Source: Bacteroidia bacterium (GTDB taxonomy: Bacteria; Bacteroidota; Bacteroidia; Chitinophagales; JAUHXS01). Taken from it: DNA of 64,000 nt. The stretch covers positions 371,339 through 435,338 of the forward strand of contig JAUHXS010000001.1 in assembly GCA_030426955.1 (NCBI GenBank). The letters run 5' to 3'. A program made the position numbers and the translations under genes. Below, in pieces: positions 17,285 through 28,100 of this stretch (position 1 is the stretch's first letter; each line of letters opens with the position of its first letter). The notes below the pieces were generated by a model. The model ran no database searches. It was not told the DNA's origin and saw nothing but the letters and a program-made list of their open reading frames with translations.

Positions 17285-18616
17285 TTATAATTTAATTTGT
17301 TTCCATTTGCCTTTTCTCAAGCCATTGTATGCTAACAATCCAATAAATACCCAATATATTACTTCTGCAAACCAAACTACTTCAATGGGCACATTCATGT
17401 AATGTACCATTACAAAAGCTGAAGAAATTGATAAAAATACAGATACGGCTTCCACCAACATTGCAGAACGTGTATCCCCTGCCCCCGTTAAAGAATTGAA
17501 TAAAACAGTAGATACGGAGAAAAGGACAACACCAAATAACATGACTTTTAGCGCTCCTAATGAATCATTTATTAAACTAATGTCCCTAGTATAAATTGAT
17601 ACGATTTGCCTAGGAAACAGAAAGATAATAATACAACCAACTATAGTCAATAAAAAACTCAAAGTAGCTATCCTCTTAATTAATAGTGGAACAAGTTCTA
17701 TCTTTCCTTGACCAATAACATTACTTACCAGAGTATTTGAGGCAAATGCAAAACCAACACCAAATATGGTTACCATCATAGATAAACTCTTGATGATATT
17801 TGATATAGCCAATGCTCTTTCTCCTAATTGCTCAATAATGACAAAAAATACAAACCATCCTCCAAAAGCAAATAGATAAAATATAATAGCAGGATAGGAT
17901 AACCGAAAAATTTTACGAATCAAGTCTTTAGAATGTGCTTTAAACTTATATAAGTTATAACGCACATGGTCTTTCTTTACAATACTATAAAGAACTAAGA
18001 AAACACTAGCTGCTATTTCCGCTACATAAGTTGCCAGCCCTGCGCCAGTAATTCCCATTTTAGGCATTCCCCAGTTACCAAAAATCAACCCATAATCCAA
18101 CAAAATATTCACAACAGCAGTGACGAGTGTACTCCATGCAATAACAGCAGTTTGGCCAGTACCGTTATATAAGGACCTAAAGAGTACATTAATAGCAACA
18201 AAAATAATTCCAAAACTCAAATAGGATAAATATTCGAGGGCTGCCTCGGCAACTAATTCAGATTTTAAGAATAAGTGAAATATAAAGCCTGATGATATTT
18301 TCATATTGATCCATAACAGAGATGCCACAATCAGAAGCAATTTAATACCATGATTAAATATCTTACCTATCTCGTGATATTCTCCTTCCCCTGTCCTACG
18401 TGCAACTAAAACCTGCAATCCAACTCCAAGTCCCAAGCAAATAAAAATCTGAATAAAGTAGAAAATACCGCCTATAGCAGCAGCACCTAATTCTATCTCA
18501 CCCACTCTCCCTAAGAAAATAGTATCTATTATATTAACTAAAGTCTGTGCTGAAGTGCTTAGTACGATCGGATATGCTAAGTTCCAAATTTGCTTATAGG
18601 AGATATCCAGTTTCAT
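17285..18616 (-). CDS. MATE family efflux transporter
   Basis: The 443-residue integral membrane protein has about twelve hydrophobic segments in two homologous halves. It begins with SYKQIWNLAYPIVLSTSAQTLVNIIDTIFLGRVG, the usual N-terminal MATE signature, and repeats it in the second half with IRKIFRLSYPAIIFYLFAFGGWFVFFVIIEQLG. MATE proteins export drugs or metabolites using sodium or proton gradients; the substrate is not predictable. It lies 26 bases after a thioesterase gene and 36-40 bases before the carboxyltransferase gene on the same strand, so the three may form one transcript, although their functions show no obvious link. Confidence 0.92.
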   Translation of the reverse strand: MKLDISYKQIWNLAYPIVLSTSAQTLVNIIDTIFLGRVGEIELGAAAIGGIFYFIQIFICLGLGVGLQVLVARRTGEGEYHEIGKIFNHGIKLLLIVASLLWINMKISSGFIFHLFLKSELVAEAALEYLSYLSFGIIFVAINVLFRSLYNGTGQTAVIAWSTLVTAVVNILLDYGLIFGNWGMPKMGITGAGLATYVAEIAASVFLVLYSIVKKDHVRYNLYKFKAHSKDLIRKIFRLSYPAIIFYLFAFGGWFVFFVIIEQLGERALAISNIIKSLSMMVTIFGVGFAFASNTLVSNVIGQGKIELVPLLIKRIATLSFLLTIVGCIIIFLFPRQIVSIYTRDISLINDSLGALKVMLFGVVLFSVSTVLFNSLTGAGDTRSAMLVEAVSVFLSISSAFVMVHYMNVPIEVVWFAEVIYWVFIGLLAYNGLRKGKWKQIKL

Positions 18617-18642
18617 TTGCTCAAGACCTTATCAGTAAAGGC

Positions 18643-19080
18643 TTACATAAATTTGTCTATCACAGCCATTGTAGTTGTAGCCTTAGCAATCAAAGTTCTC
18701 TCCTCCCCATTAATTGTCCACACCTCACTTTCGCAAAAAGATAATCGATTACCAGGCTTAAGCACCCACCCTTTGGCATATACTTTTTCTCCCACTCCAC
18801 CTTTGAGACAAGAAACCTTAATTTCAGCAGTTACTACATGCTTGCCTTCTGGAACTAATGAGAAAGCGGCAAATCCAGCAACAATATCACAGAGTGTTGA
18901 CACCAATCCTCCATGTAATGCCTCATTTTGCTGTTTATGTATCTGCTGAATTAGCATTTCTCCCTCTACTAATCCCTCGCCTATATTCGTCAATTCAAAG
19001 CCAATATGTTTCATAAAATATTGACGCGTCAATTTATCCTCTATAACAGCCTTATAATTCGGATTTCTAGCCTTGTACAT
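18643..19080 (-). CDS. PaaI-type hotdog-fold thioesterase
   Basis: The 145-residue protein has the hotdog-fold core of PaaI-like acyl-CoA thioesterases: an N-terminal helix, then GFELTNIGEGLVEGEMLIQQIH, the catalytic-region NEALHGGLVSTLCDIVAGFAA (HGG followed by a short helix), and C-terminal strands including TTTMAVIDKF. These enzymes hydrolyse aryl- or acyl-CoA thioesters. TAACTTTG, a perfect -7 box, sits 6 bases before the ATG on the minus strand, so the message may be nearly leaderless. It is the first gene of the run thioesterase-MATE-carboxyltransferase. Confidence 0.88.
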   Translation of the reverse strand: MYKARNPNYKAVIEDKLTRQYFMKHIGFELTNIGEGLVEGEMLIQQIHKQQNEALHGGLVSTLCDIVAGFAAFSLVPEGKHVVTAEIKVSCLKGGVGEKVYAKGWVLKPGNRLSFCESEVWTINGEERTLIAKATTTMAVIDKFM

Positions 19081-19217
19081 GACGGCAAAGTTAAGGAATC
19101 AGATCACAAATTTATATATCAAGTTTTCGACTTAATAATTCTGTAAATGCATTAAAACAAAATGCCACTTTAAAAAGCTTTACATAATGTGCACAATGTA
19201 CATTAAGTCAATTAAGG

Positions 19218-19568
19218 CTACTCGTTGTACTTTTCCTTAGTCTTTTGAGGTTGATTGGTGGCCTTCTTGTACTTCCTTCTAGAGGCTTTAGGATTTCCCT
19301 TTGCATCTACATACTTTTTCTTTGATTTTGGATAGTTACTTTTAGCGTCTTTATAGACTTGCTTTGAAGCTTCTGGGTTATTATTGTATTTTGTCTTCAA
19401 ACGATTTCTTTTCTCAGGGTGACTCTCCACATCATTTTTTACTACTTTTGCCGCAGCGGGTCTCTTTTTAGCATCTTTTTTTACAATTGCTTTATTTTGT
19501 TGAGCGCATATATTCAAACAACTCAACAATAATCCCATTAAACACAAGCCAGCAATATTATTCTTCAT
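19218..19568 (-). CDS. Small secreted lysine-rich repeat protein
   Basis: The 116-residue protein has a signal peptide ending near NICAQQ, then a very basic mature part. The C-terminal half consists of four degenerate 13-residue repeats: NPEASKQVYKDAK, YPKSKKKYVDAK, NPKASRRKYKKAT and QPQKTKEKYNE, each with a proline, a small-residue/serine pair and an aromatic K-Y or V-Y step. No family is recognised. The charge and repeats suggest binding to a polyanion such as DNA, LPS or peptidoglycan in the periplasm or outside, which is inference only. It is flanked by genes on different strands and stands alone. Confidence 0.7.
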   Translation of the reverse strand: MKNNIAGLCLMGLLLSCLNICAQQNKAIVKKDAKKRPAAAKVVKNDVESHPEKRNRLKTKYNNNPEASKQVYKDAKSNYPKSKKKYVDAKGNPKASRRKYKKATNQPQKTKEKYNE

Positions 19569-19729
19569 TATACATAGTTTTATATAAAGCTAACGCTTAG
19601 CTATTAAGAATAGAAGTCAACCACCCTTTATTAATTACAAGTCTACCTGCAAATAGAAACCAAATAAAATCTCATTGTTTTACCAATAGTCTTTTATAAC
19701 TTACAGGTTAGAATTTACAACCAACCAAT

Positions 19730-21280
19730 ATGGCACGACCTATTTCAGACGATTTATTTAAGCTGATAAAATCTCTTACGAGAAATGAGAAGCGCTATTT
19801 CAAGGTGTTTTCATCTTTGCATATCATTGGAGAAAAAAATAGTTATATAAAATTATTTGATATCGTAGACAAGCAAACTGAATATGATGAGCAAAGTATC
19901 ATTAAAAAATATGGACATGAAACATTTGTGAAAAATATTGCCAGATCAAAACATTATTTATATCAGCAAGTCTTAAAAAGCCTTCATGTCTTTCATCTAG
20001 AAAGCAGCCTTGTTTTGAAGTTCAAGTATGAAATGTCTTTGGTAGAAATATTATTCGAAAAAAGACTATTTGAACAAGGTCGCAAAGTACTAAAGAATAC
20101 CAAGAATGTTGCACAACAGGTTCACGCACCTATAATTACACTAGATGTCTTAAAACTTGAGCGCAGAGCATTTACAGACAAACATTTTTTCAAGAATCCC
20201 GAATTGAAGATTTCAAGGCATTTAGAAGAGGAAAGAAAGACACTACAAGATCTTGATTCAATTATTACAAACTGGGGTTATAGGATTCAGACCTATTCGG
20301 TAATAGCGACGGAAGGTGTAATAAGAGGAAAACAACAAGATAAAAAGCTTAAGCAAATTATTAATAGTCTAAAAAATCAAGATTTAAACCAACTTCCTTT
20401 TAATGCAAAGATAAATCACTATAATACTCTTGCAAGCTACTATGATCGAATCAATGATTCAGCCAATGCTTTAAAATATGACAACTTGGCATTATCACTA
20501 TTAGAATCAGACAAATCTATATTATCATTAAATATTGGATTATATATTACAACCCTTGCCAATGCCATTATGATGAGTGCACGCTACTCAAAGGCAACCT
20601 ATGAGGAATTAATTGATAAGCTTCAAACGTTGTATGATATGAAGCCATTAAACAATCTCGGGCAACCAACAAGTATATTCTTTTATTATCATTTACTAAT
20701 GCTGCAATATTATATAGATTGTGGACAAACAACAGGTATTGAAAAGCATATTGAAGTAATGTCTAGTGCTATAGAACAGTACAAAGCTTTTGATAGCAAA
20801 ATAAGAATAATATATATATACTACATCTTATTTTATGCAAGTTTTACCATTGAATCATATACAACAGCTCTAGTATGGCTCAACAAGGTCCTTGACTCTA
20901 AGGAAACGGCAGAGTTAAAAGATCTAAAAGCTATTAGTAGAATGGTTAATCTTATATTGCACTATGAACTAAGTAACACAATACTACTTTCAAATATTAT
21001 AAAGCCAACCTATCGCTATTTAGTTAAAGCTGAGAAATTATATACCCCAGAGACATTAGTTTTGAAGTTTTTAAGGCAAAGATCTCACAAACTAGAAAGT
21101 CGTAATGAATTGGTCAATTCATTTAAGAAACTACTAGTAGACATAGAAGAAGTAATGTCTCAAAATACTCCTGATAAAAATATGTTGCTATTATTCGATA
21201 TCCCTTCTTGGCTTGAAAGCAAAATTAAAAGCAAGCCTTTTACAACTATCGTTCAAGAAAAGTATAAGGCTAGAACGTAA
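19730..21280 (+). CDS. Uncharacterised all-helical (TPR-like) cytosolic protein
   Basis: The 516-residue protein has no signal peptide or membrane segment. It begins with DLFKLIKSLTRNEKRYFKVFSSLH, then a long series of amphipathic helices with TPR-like pairings (for example YNTLASYYDRINDSANALKYDNLALSLLE and IRIIYIYYILFYASFTIESYTTALVWLNKVLDSK). It resembles helical-repeat proteins that recur in Bacteroidota genomes without assigned function. It is monocistronic and convergent with a cluster of surface-protein genes. A scaffold or regulatory role is possible but not supported by any motif. Confidence 0.75.
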   Translation: MARPISDDLFKLIKSLTRNEKRYFKVFSSLHIIGEKNSYIKLFDIVDKQTEYDEQSIIKKYGHETFVKNIARSKHYLYQQVLKSLHVFHLESSLVLKFKYEMSLVEILFEKRLFEQGRKVLKNTKNVAQQVHAPIITLDVLKLERRAFTDKHFFKNPELKISRHLEEERKTLQDLDSIITNWGYRIQTYSVIATEGVIRGKQQDKKLKQIINSLKNQDLNQLPFNAKINHYNTLASYYDRINDSANALKYDNLALSLLESDKSILSLNIGLYITTLANAIMMSARYSKATYEELIDKLQTLYDMKPLNNLGQPTSIFFYYHLLMLQYYIDCGQTTGIEKHIEVMSSAIEQYKAFDSKIRIIYIYYILFYASFTIESYTTALVWLNKVLDSKETAELKDLKAISRMVNLILHYELSNTILLSNIIKPTYRYLVKAEKLYTPETLVLKFLRQRSHKLESRNELVNSFKKLLVDIEEVMSQNTPDKNMLLLFDIPSWLESKIKSKPFTTIVQEKYKART

Positions 21281-21332
21281 TATATTCCTTTACTCAAAAT
21301 GGTGTTTACAGAATTGGCATTTAATCTGTTTA

Positions 21333-23321
21333 TCAAATTAATATTAACTTTTTATAAAAAAAACCTATTTCTGTTTTTAGTATTATCCAAAAAAGTCCAT
21401 GAAGTTCACCTAAGTCCACTTCTTGTTTAAGTAAACCGTCATTCTGTAAGTCTTCTACATAAACCACCCTACCCTCAATATCTAAGATAGATAACTCTAC
21501 TTTTCCACTTGCTCCTGTAGATATCTCTACTAAAAACTGACCTTTATTAGGGTTGGGATATACAATAAAATCATCACTCAAAAAACCTTCATTTATCCCC
21601 ACTATTCCGATATTATTGCATTCAGAAGTATCACTACAATTATCTTGTGTAATAATAACTGCATAATCACCATTTATAGTAGCAGTAAATGATTGATTAG
21701 TGTCTCCTGCAAGGATATTATTTTCATTGTTACAATCTATCCATTGATAAGAGGTAGCTCCTGTAAAATTGGCAGTAAGTGTTGCCTGATTGGCTGTCAC
21801 TGACACATCTAGAGAATCTCTAATAGATAGTATGATTGTAATTATACTATCGCATCCTGCTGTATTGGTAATAGTATCTGAATAAATTCCATTATCTGAC
21901 CAAATGTATTTTCCGCTAGGAGAAACATAACTTTCACATAAATCAAGTGATATTGAATCAACAGTAGGCAAACAGGTTTTCCATAGCTCACTACCATTAA
22001 TGCCATCATTAGCTGAAAAGTAGAGATCTGCCCCTCGAACAGCTAATTCATCTGGATCTGAAGAAGCAGATAAAGGGCGAATATCACTTACCATGAACAT
22101 CGTATCATCCACACTACTATACTTCCAAAGCTCCTTACCATTGATCCCATCATCAGCTGCAAAATAAAGATCAGTTCCCAATATAATCATATCACTTATT
22201 GAAGCATTGTCACTTCCTGAATTAAGGTCTTTTACCATAGTAGCGCCTGTCTCGCTATCATAACGCCATAGTTCTCTTCCAACATTACCATCATCTGCTG
22301 TAAAATAGAGATATCCTTCAAATGCCAAGAATTGTTGAGGAAATGAAGAACTACTTCCTAAGTTTATATCTAATACTAGGATTGTAGTATCCATCATAGG
22401 GTCATATTGCCATAGCTCTTTTCCTATCGAGGTGCCTTTAGCCTGAAAATACAGACTCCCTTCAAATTCTGTTATATATTTTGGGCTAGAGTTACTGACT
22501 CCAAGATTAATATCTTGAATTATCATGGCAGTATCCATTATAGGATCATATTTCCATAGTTCTCTTCCAGCACTAGATGAGCCTTTAGCACTAAAATAAA
22601 GAGCTGTATCAAATATGGCAAATTGTTCAGGCGAAGAGGATGTTGAACCAGAGTTGATGTCTATTAAGTAAAGAGTTGAACCGTCATATCTCCACAATTC
22701 AATGCCATTACTGCCATCATCTGCTTGAAAATATATGTTGGAACCTAATACAATTGGATATTTTGGCGAAGAAGATCCTGCACCTGGATTGACATCGATT
22801 AACGTAGTATTTATACCATCATGTTTCCAAAACTCTACTCCATTGGTACCATCATTTGCTGTGAAATATAAGTCAGTCCCCAATATTCTTATTTTCAATG
22901 GTGTTGAAGAGTTAGCACCTGGATTGATATCTTTTACCAAAACAACAGAATCCATAAAACTGTCGTATTTCCATAATTCTATTCCAGTGGTTCCATCATC
23001 TGCGGTAAAGAACAAATCTGCTCCCAAAGCAATTAATTGATCGGGTGATGAGGATCCTGCATCAGGGTTGATGTCAAACAAAGTCGTTTCCACTCCATTA
23101 GTCTTCCATAATTCTACTCCACTAAAGCCGTCATCTGCAGTAAAAAATAAATCTGTCCCTAATACAGTTAAGTGATCTACAAAAGAAGAACCAAAGCCAG
23201 GTTGAATGTCTTGTGCTAAAACAACTTGTTGAGCATTAGCCCTAAAGCTGATCAAAAAAACGAGTAACACAAAAGTTACCTTTTGAATAATCACTTCTCT
23301 TTTTATTAAACTTCTTTTCAT
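21333..23321 (-). CDS. ELWxxDGT repeat protein with T9SS type A sorting domain
   Basis: The 662-residue protein has a signal peptide ending near RANAQ and nine tandem repeats of about 47 residues, each with a [DN]LYF.ADDG..G.ELWK.D core, which matches the ELWxxDGT repeat described in secreted bacterial proteins. Repeats 5 and 6 vary (AKGSSSAGRELWKYDP, AKGTSIGKELWQYDP). An Ig-like domain with two cysteine pairs (YQWIDCNNENN, DNCSDTSECN) and a type A sorting domain (FIVYPNPNKGQFLVEI, ILDIEGRVVYV) follow. The repeats probably form a propeller or solenoid. It is the first of five consecutive minus-strand T9SS cargo genes as drawn, with 21 bases to the next. Confidence 0.88.
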   Translation of the reverse strand: MKRSLIKREVIIQKVTFVLLVFLISFRANAQQVVLAQDIQPGFGSSFVDHLTVLGTDLFFTADDGFSGVELWKTNGVETTLFDINPDAGSSSPDQLIALGADLFFTADDGTTGIELWKYDSFMDSVVLVKDINPGANSSTPLKIRILGTDLYFTANDGTNGVEFWKHDGINTTLIDVNPGAGSSSPKYPIVLGSNIYFQADDGSNGIELWRYDGSTLYLIDINSGSTSSSPEQFAIFDTALYFSAKGSSSAGRELWKYDPIMDTAMIIQDINLGVSNSSPKYITEFEGSLYFQAKGTSIGKELWQYDPMMDTTILVLDINLGSSSSFPQQFLAFEGYLYFTADDGNVGRELWRYDSETGATMVKDLNSGSDNASISDMIILGTDLYFAADDGINGKELWKYSSVDDTMFMVSDIRPLSASSDPDELAVRGADLYFSANDGINGSELWKTCLPTVDSISLDLCESYVSPSGKYIWSDNGIYSDTITNTAGCDSIITIILSIRDSLDVSVTANQATLTANFTGATSYQWIDCNNENNILAGDTNQSFTATINGDYAVIITQDNCSDTSECNNIGIVGINEGFLSDDFIVYPNPNKGQFLVEISTGASGKVELSILDIEGRVVYVEDLQNDGLLKQEVDLGELHGLFWIILKTEIGFFYKKLILI

Positions 23322-23342
23322 TAGTATAATTTTTTTTGATTA

Positions 23343-24995
23343 TTAATAAACTACAGTTACATTAGAACTTTTAGTAATAGTCTCACCCAGTATGTAGCCT
23401 ATCTCTATACGATATAAATAAACGCCTCTTTCTACCACCATATTAGCAACTTTACCATCCCACTCTGTTGCATTCATTTCCTTATAGAGAAGATTTCCAA
23501 ATCTATCAAAGATGCTAAGTTCAACATACTTAACATTTTCGTAACCCTTCATGGTAATTACCAATTGATCATTATAGCCATCTCCATTCGGAGAAAAGGC
23601 ATTTGGCAAAAATGGAACTTGTCTTGTAAATACGGTAACAGAATCTCGACCTGAACAACCATTTGGATCAACTGCAATAACGTAGTATGTTGTCTTTGAA
23701 TCTGGACTAGCAACTGGCTTTTCACAAATTAAACAACTAAGAGATAGCTCATCATCCCAAGTATAGGCATTCCCTCCTGAGGGCATTAGCACAACGCTAT
23801 TTCCCAAAATGATTGAGGTATCTTTCCCTGCATCAATGATTATCGGGAAAGCTATTTCTGAAACTGAATCTTTAGCCACACCACAAGCATTCATCACAGA
23901 CAAGCTATAGCTAGTATTCTCACTTACAACATCAAAGAAGAAAGAATCAGTCGCTGAACCTGTATTCCAAAGAAAATGATCGCCATTAATAATAGAGGAT
24001 ATATGGATGGTATCTCCTAGACAAACTGAATCAGGAATAATTATCTGCGCATAAGGATCGGAAGTCACTTCAATATCTATGGAGTCATTATAGGTAAAAC
24101 AATTCCCAGTATCTATCACACTTAAATAAATAAGGGTATCAGTAGTAACTTCAAAGCTAATTTGCGGAGTAGTATCATCAATATTCCAAATTGTTTGTAG
24201 GCCATCTTTCTGGGTAATGGTCAATGTATCTCCATAGCAAAGTGTATCTTTTGAAAAGGCATACAACGTTTCACCACACCCCATCACTATAACATGATCT
24301 ATATAGTAATAGGCTGCATCCCAATTTCCATCACCATTACCATTATTATTAACATATACAGTATCTATATTTGAGTCAAGCTCAAAGTTACCAATCGTCA
24401 TAAAGCGCTCTCCTCCATTAGCAGTAAAGCTACCAGATATCAATGTCCAACCTTCTTTATCTGATAGTGTTTGCCCAGATGGAGATGCAACGTGAGGTAT
24501 TGGGTCTAAATATTGAACTCCTGTTCCACCAATTGAGGTATAAGAGAAAAATGCTCCTATCGAGCCAACAGCATATCTCATGGTATCTGCTAAACTCACG
24601 TAAAACGAAACATTATAACATTTCCCTGATTCAAGCGGCTGCAATAATTCGACTTGCACATACTCTCTTCTGTTTAAGGGGCTTGTCTTTAAATAGCAAT
24701 ATAACCCTACATATCCTTCCCCTCTATAAGGTTCTTGTTGTCCAAATACATTACTATACGGATTTACAGAGCCTGTGTTGCAGGTATTAAAATAATCTGA
24801 AGATCCAACGCTTGTTGGTGCTATCCATGGAAGCGGAATCTTAGAATTTGCCGAGCCAGAGCCAGAAATCCCTGCTGGACAGGTCTCATAACATTCAAAG
24901 CTATTGTTCGGTACTAGGTTTTGTGACGATACAATGTTTGCAAACAAACAAAAGCCAGCAAATAAAAAAATTATACGTTCTACCCTTATATTCAT
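23343..24995 (-). CDS. Surface protein with N-terminal jelly-roll module and T9SS type B domain
   Basis: The preferred start is ATG at 24995, giving 550 residues with a normal signal peptide (MNIRVERIIFLFAGF to SSQ); an ATG 12 codons upstream only adds a charged extension. The mature N-terminus, LVPNNSFECYETCPAG with LPWIAPTSVGSSDYFNTC, and a following strand-rich region look like the carbohydrate-binding-like jelly roll that opens many Bacteroidota surface proteins. Two Ig-like modules follow, and the type B sorting domain ends it (FLPNAFSPNGDGYNDQLVI, LSIFDRFGNLLYK, ATEWDGK, ERGVYLYRIEI). Secretion by the T9SS is expected; ligand unknown. Confidence 0.87.
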   Translation of the reverse strand: MNIRVERIIFLFAGFCLFANIVSSQNLVPNNSFECYETCPAGISGSGSANSKIPLPWIAPTSVGSSDYFNTCNTGSVNPYSNVFGQQEPYRGEGYVGLYCYLKTSPLNRREYVQVELLQPLESGKCYNVSFYVSLADTMRYAVGSIGAFFSYTSIGGTGVQYLDPIPHVASPSGQTLSDKEGWTLISGSFTANGGERFMTIGNFELDSNIDTVYVNNNGNGDGNWDAAYYYIDHVIVMGCGETLYAFSKDTLCYGDTLTITQKDGLQTIWNIDDTTPQISFEVTTDTLIYLSVIDTGNCFTYNDSIDIEVTSDPYAQIIIPDSVCLGDTIHISSIINGDHFLWNTGSATDSFFFDVVSENTSYSLSVMNACGVAKDSVSEIAFPIIIDAGKDTSIILGNSVVLMPSGGNAYTWDDELSLSCLICEKPVASPDSKTTYYVIAVDPNGCSGRDSVTVFTRQVPFLPNAFSPNGDGYNDQLVITMKGYENVKYVELSIFDRFGNLLYKEMNATEWDGKVANMVVERGVYLYRIEIGYILGETITKSSNVTVVY

Positions 24996-25180
24996 CTTAA
25001 TGTCATTTCTAACCCTTTCACTAATTGTCATAATTCAGCAATTATCATTAGTTACAATTTACAACATAATAAACCATAGTCACAAGACATGAAATACCAG
25101 TTGATTACAAGTCAAACACTACGGAGATAAAAGGGGCGATAATGATTAATCTTACTAGTCAATAAATGTACTCTTGCATA

Positions 25181-28100
25181 TCACCTAGACAAAGTAACAT
25201 TACCAGTAATAAGGATATTTTCACTACCTTCTCTCTGAATAACAACCGCATATGTATATACTCCGCTAGGCTGAGGCCTTCCATTTCTTGAGCCATTCCA
25301 ACCTTGGTGTATCTCATTTGTAGAAAATACAATCTTACCAAATCTATCATAAACACAGAAATTGCCCTTCAAATATTCTTCCCTATTGAATAAAGACAAG
25401 ATATCATTAATACCATCTCCATTAGGAGAAAAAACATTAGGAACAAAAAGGGAAAAACAACTTTGAACATCAATGGTATCTGATGCCATACAAGAGTTCT
25501 GATATACTGTCAACCAATATTCTCCTGGGTCAGATACCAAGATTGACGCCGACTCTTCTCCTGTTGACCATAAATAACTCTTAATAGTTAAAGTTCCCAG
25601 TACCGACAATCTAATAACATCTGAAGCACAAAGGGTGGTATCGACTTCAAGGTTTGCCTGCAAGGCTGTTAAGCTAATTTGAATAGAATCCATACGTTGA
25701 CAGTTCGTGTTTGTATCAAAAATGTTCACATAGTACGTAACCGTATTCCCTATCATTGCAAATGGGTTTGCAAGACTACTATCATTCAATCCATTTGCGG
25801 GTGACCAACTATAGGTATCTCCCCCAGTGGCAAACAACTGCAAGGTTGCTTCCTGACAAATAGAGGTGTCTCCTCCTAAAATGCTACCATCAAACGGAAT
25901 CACCACTACAGTTTGCAAAATGGTATCGGTACATGTGGTATTAGATATTATTAGACGATACGTAGTTTGGGAATCTGGAACAGCCAATGTAAAGGAAGTT
26001 ATTGTTGAGGCAAGCCCTTTAGGGGGACTCCAGTTATAAGTAGCTCCAATACTCGAATCAACCCCAATAATAACCGCTACTCCTTCACAGATGCTAGTAT
26101 CTGGAAATGAATATGTCGTATCGCTCAAAACTAGAATGGTCTTCGTCATGGTATCTATATCACAGTATTCTGATGATATAAGTGTTACCGTATATATTCC
26201 GGGCTTTGTATATAAATGTGTTGGATTTATAAGGCTAGAAGTATCCTTGCTACCACTTAGCGAATCCCCAAAATCCCAATGATATAATGGCCAGCTCAGG
26301 CAAGAGGAATCAGTATATATTGTATTATTGGTAAAAGTTGTGGTATCTCCTAAACAAGTTGTGGTATAGTCAAAGTCTAACTCCAAAGGTAACCTCCAAT
26401 CTGGATCAAGAAAATAGCTATCTATAAACTTGGGCAGTAATGAACTATTATAAGTCCCTCTTCCTGCCAGAGATAAAGCATTATGTTCATAGTTACAGGC
26501 AAGTCCTAGTTCATTGGGATTATTGATTGCATCGAGATAATACTTTCGAGCAGTATCACTAGAAAAATAAGCGGGGTTAATATAACCCGTAGCGACATAG
26601 GTCTTTCCATTCGGGCCGTTTTGAAATGCACGTTGCCCAACTGTCATGGTATCTTTATAGATCATGGTTTTAGAAGCGATAATCTCGGCATTGGTATTCA
26701 ACATCATATCAAATTGATAAATAGGTTTCCCCTCTGCCCCTGAAGAAGCATATACCTTAGAGTTGTCAGGTGAAAAGGTCAACCCATAAACATACTCACC
26801 TAGATCTACAGGGATTAGCAAAGGGTCACAAATGTTCCCCGTTGAATTATCAAAATCAAGCAGGTAGAACCCATCACGACTGCTAAATGCCAGCTTTCTA
26901 CCATTTGGCGAGGCGACATGATTAGATGGTCTTGAGTTATTTAAAAACAAAAATGCTGGGAGGTTGCTTACAACAGGTGCTGAAATACCGGTATTGGATA
27001 TTTGATAAGCATTCAATTCGCTAATAGTACCCAAGGGGCTTCCTTTAACAAGTATTAACCAAATATCTTCTTTATTGCAATGATGAACGGCTATTTTATA
27101 TTCACAGATTTCATCCGCAAGAAATTGATTTTTGATTATCACCCTTCCAAGACCTCCATTAAGTGACATATCAATAAGACCATACCTAAAAGTATCACAA
27201 CCTTGCAGTCCGGAAAAAAGATAATACTCTACATTGCTTCCTGGTTTTGGAATAATCATAGCGCCGCCATGACCTCCTATATAATGTCCTATTAAATCGG
27301 TTCCATTATCCATGGTATCATGCAAAGCATTATACACTGTTATTCCGTTAGAATAAAAGAGCAATTTTCCCTGATCATCTGCTATGCTGGCAATGGATTC
27401 TGTAACATTTAGCCGTCCTTCTACTACTGCTTTGGGTGGATCACAATTGAAATCAACACCTGCATTTCCTCCAAAATACCAGTGATTTACTTTCTTCGTA
27501 ATATCATGGTTTGATGAAACACTTATAGAGTATTCAATATTAGAAGGGTATATTTTAGGTACGGTAATCAATGATGTCCCAGAACTATCGATCGTAAGGT
27601 TAACACAGTTGGCATTAAGAGTATTGCCAACTGCACTACTTCCTGTAATATCAGAAGTAAGCCATAGGTAATGTTTTTCAGGAAATCTACTTTGCTTTAA
27701 TACAAGATTTGTATTAAATATAAAATCACCTGAAGAAGGATTACTTATAGTACCTAATAATTCTCGATGCATCAAGCTAGGTGCTTCATCCAAGTTCCAA
27801 GCTAAATATGCTTCCTCTGTTCCAGTATACCATAGTTCTACTTTGCTAATATCAGCTATATTTGTTGTGCCTGAGAGGTTAAATGTGACATCATTTATTA
27901 TTAAACTGTCTTGTGTTCCGCTGATATGGATTTCTACACCTAAGATGTCTTTCCGAAATGATCCAGCTGTAAAGCAACAAGGGCTTGGCTGCTTTGTTGT
28001 GGCAGAATCTACTGTGATTGGCTTTTCTATTAAGCGCACTGTATAATCTTCGATATCGCCATTAGAGAAATTAAGATTACAAGGGTTAAAGAGGGATGTT

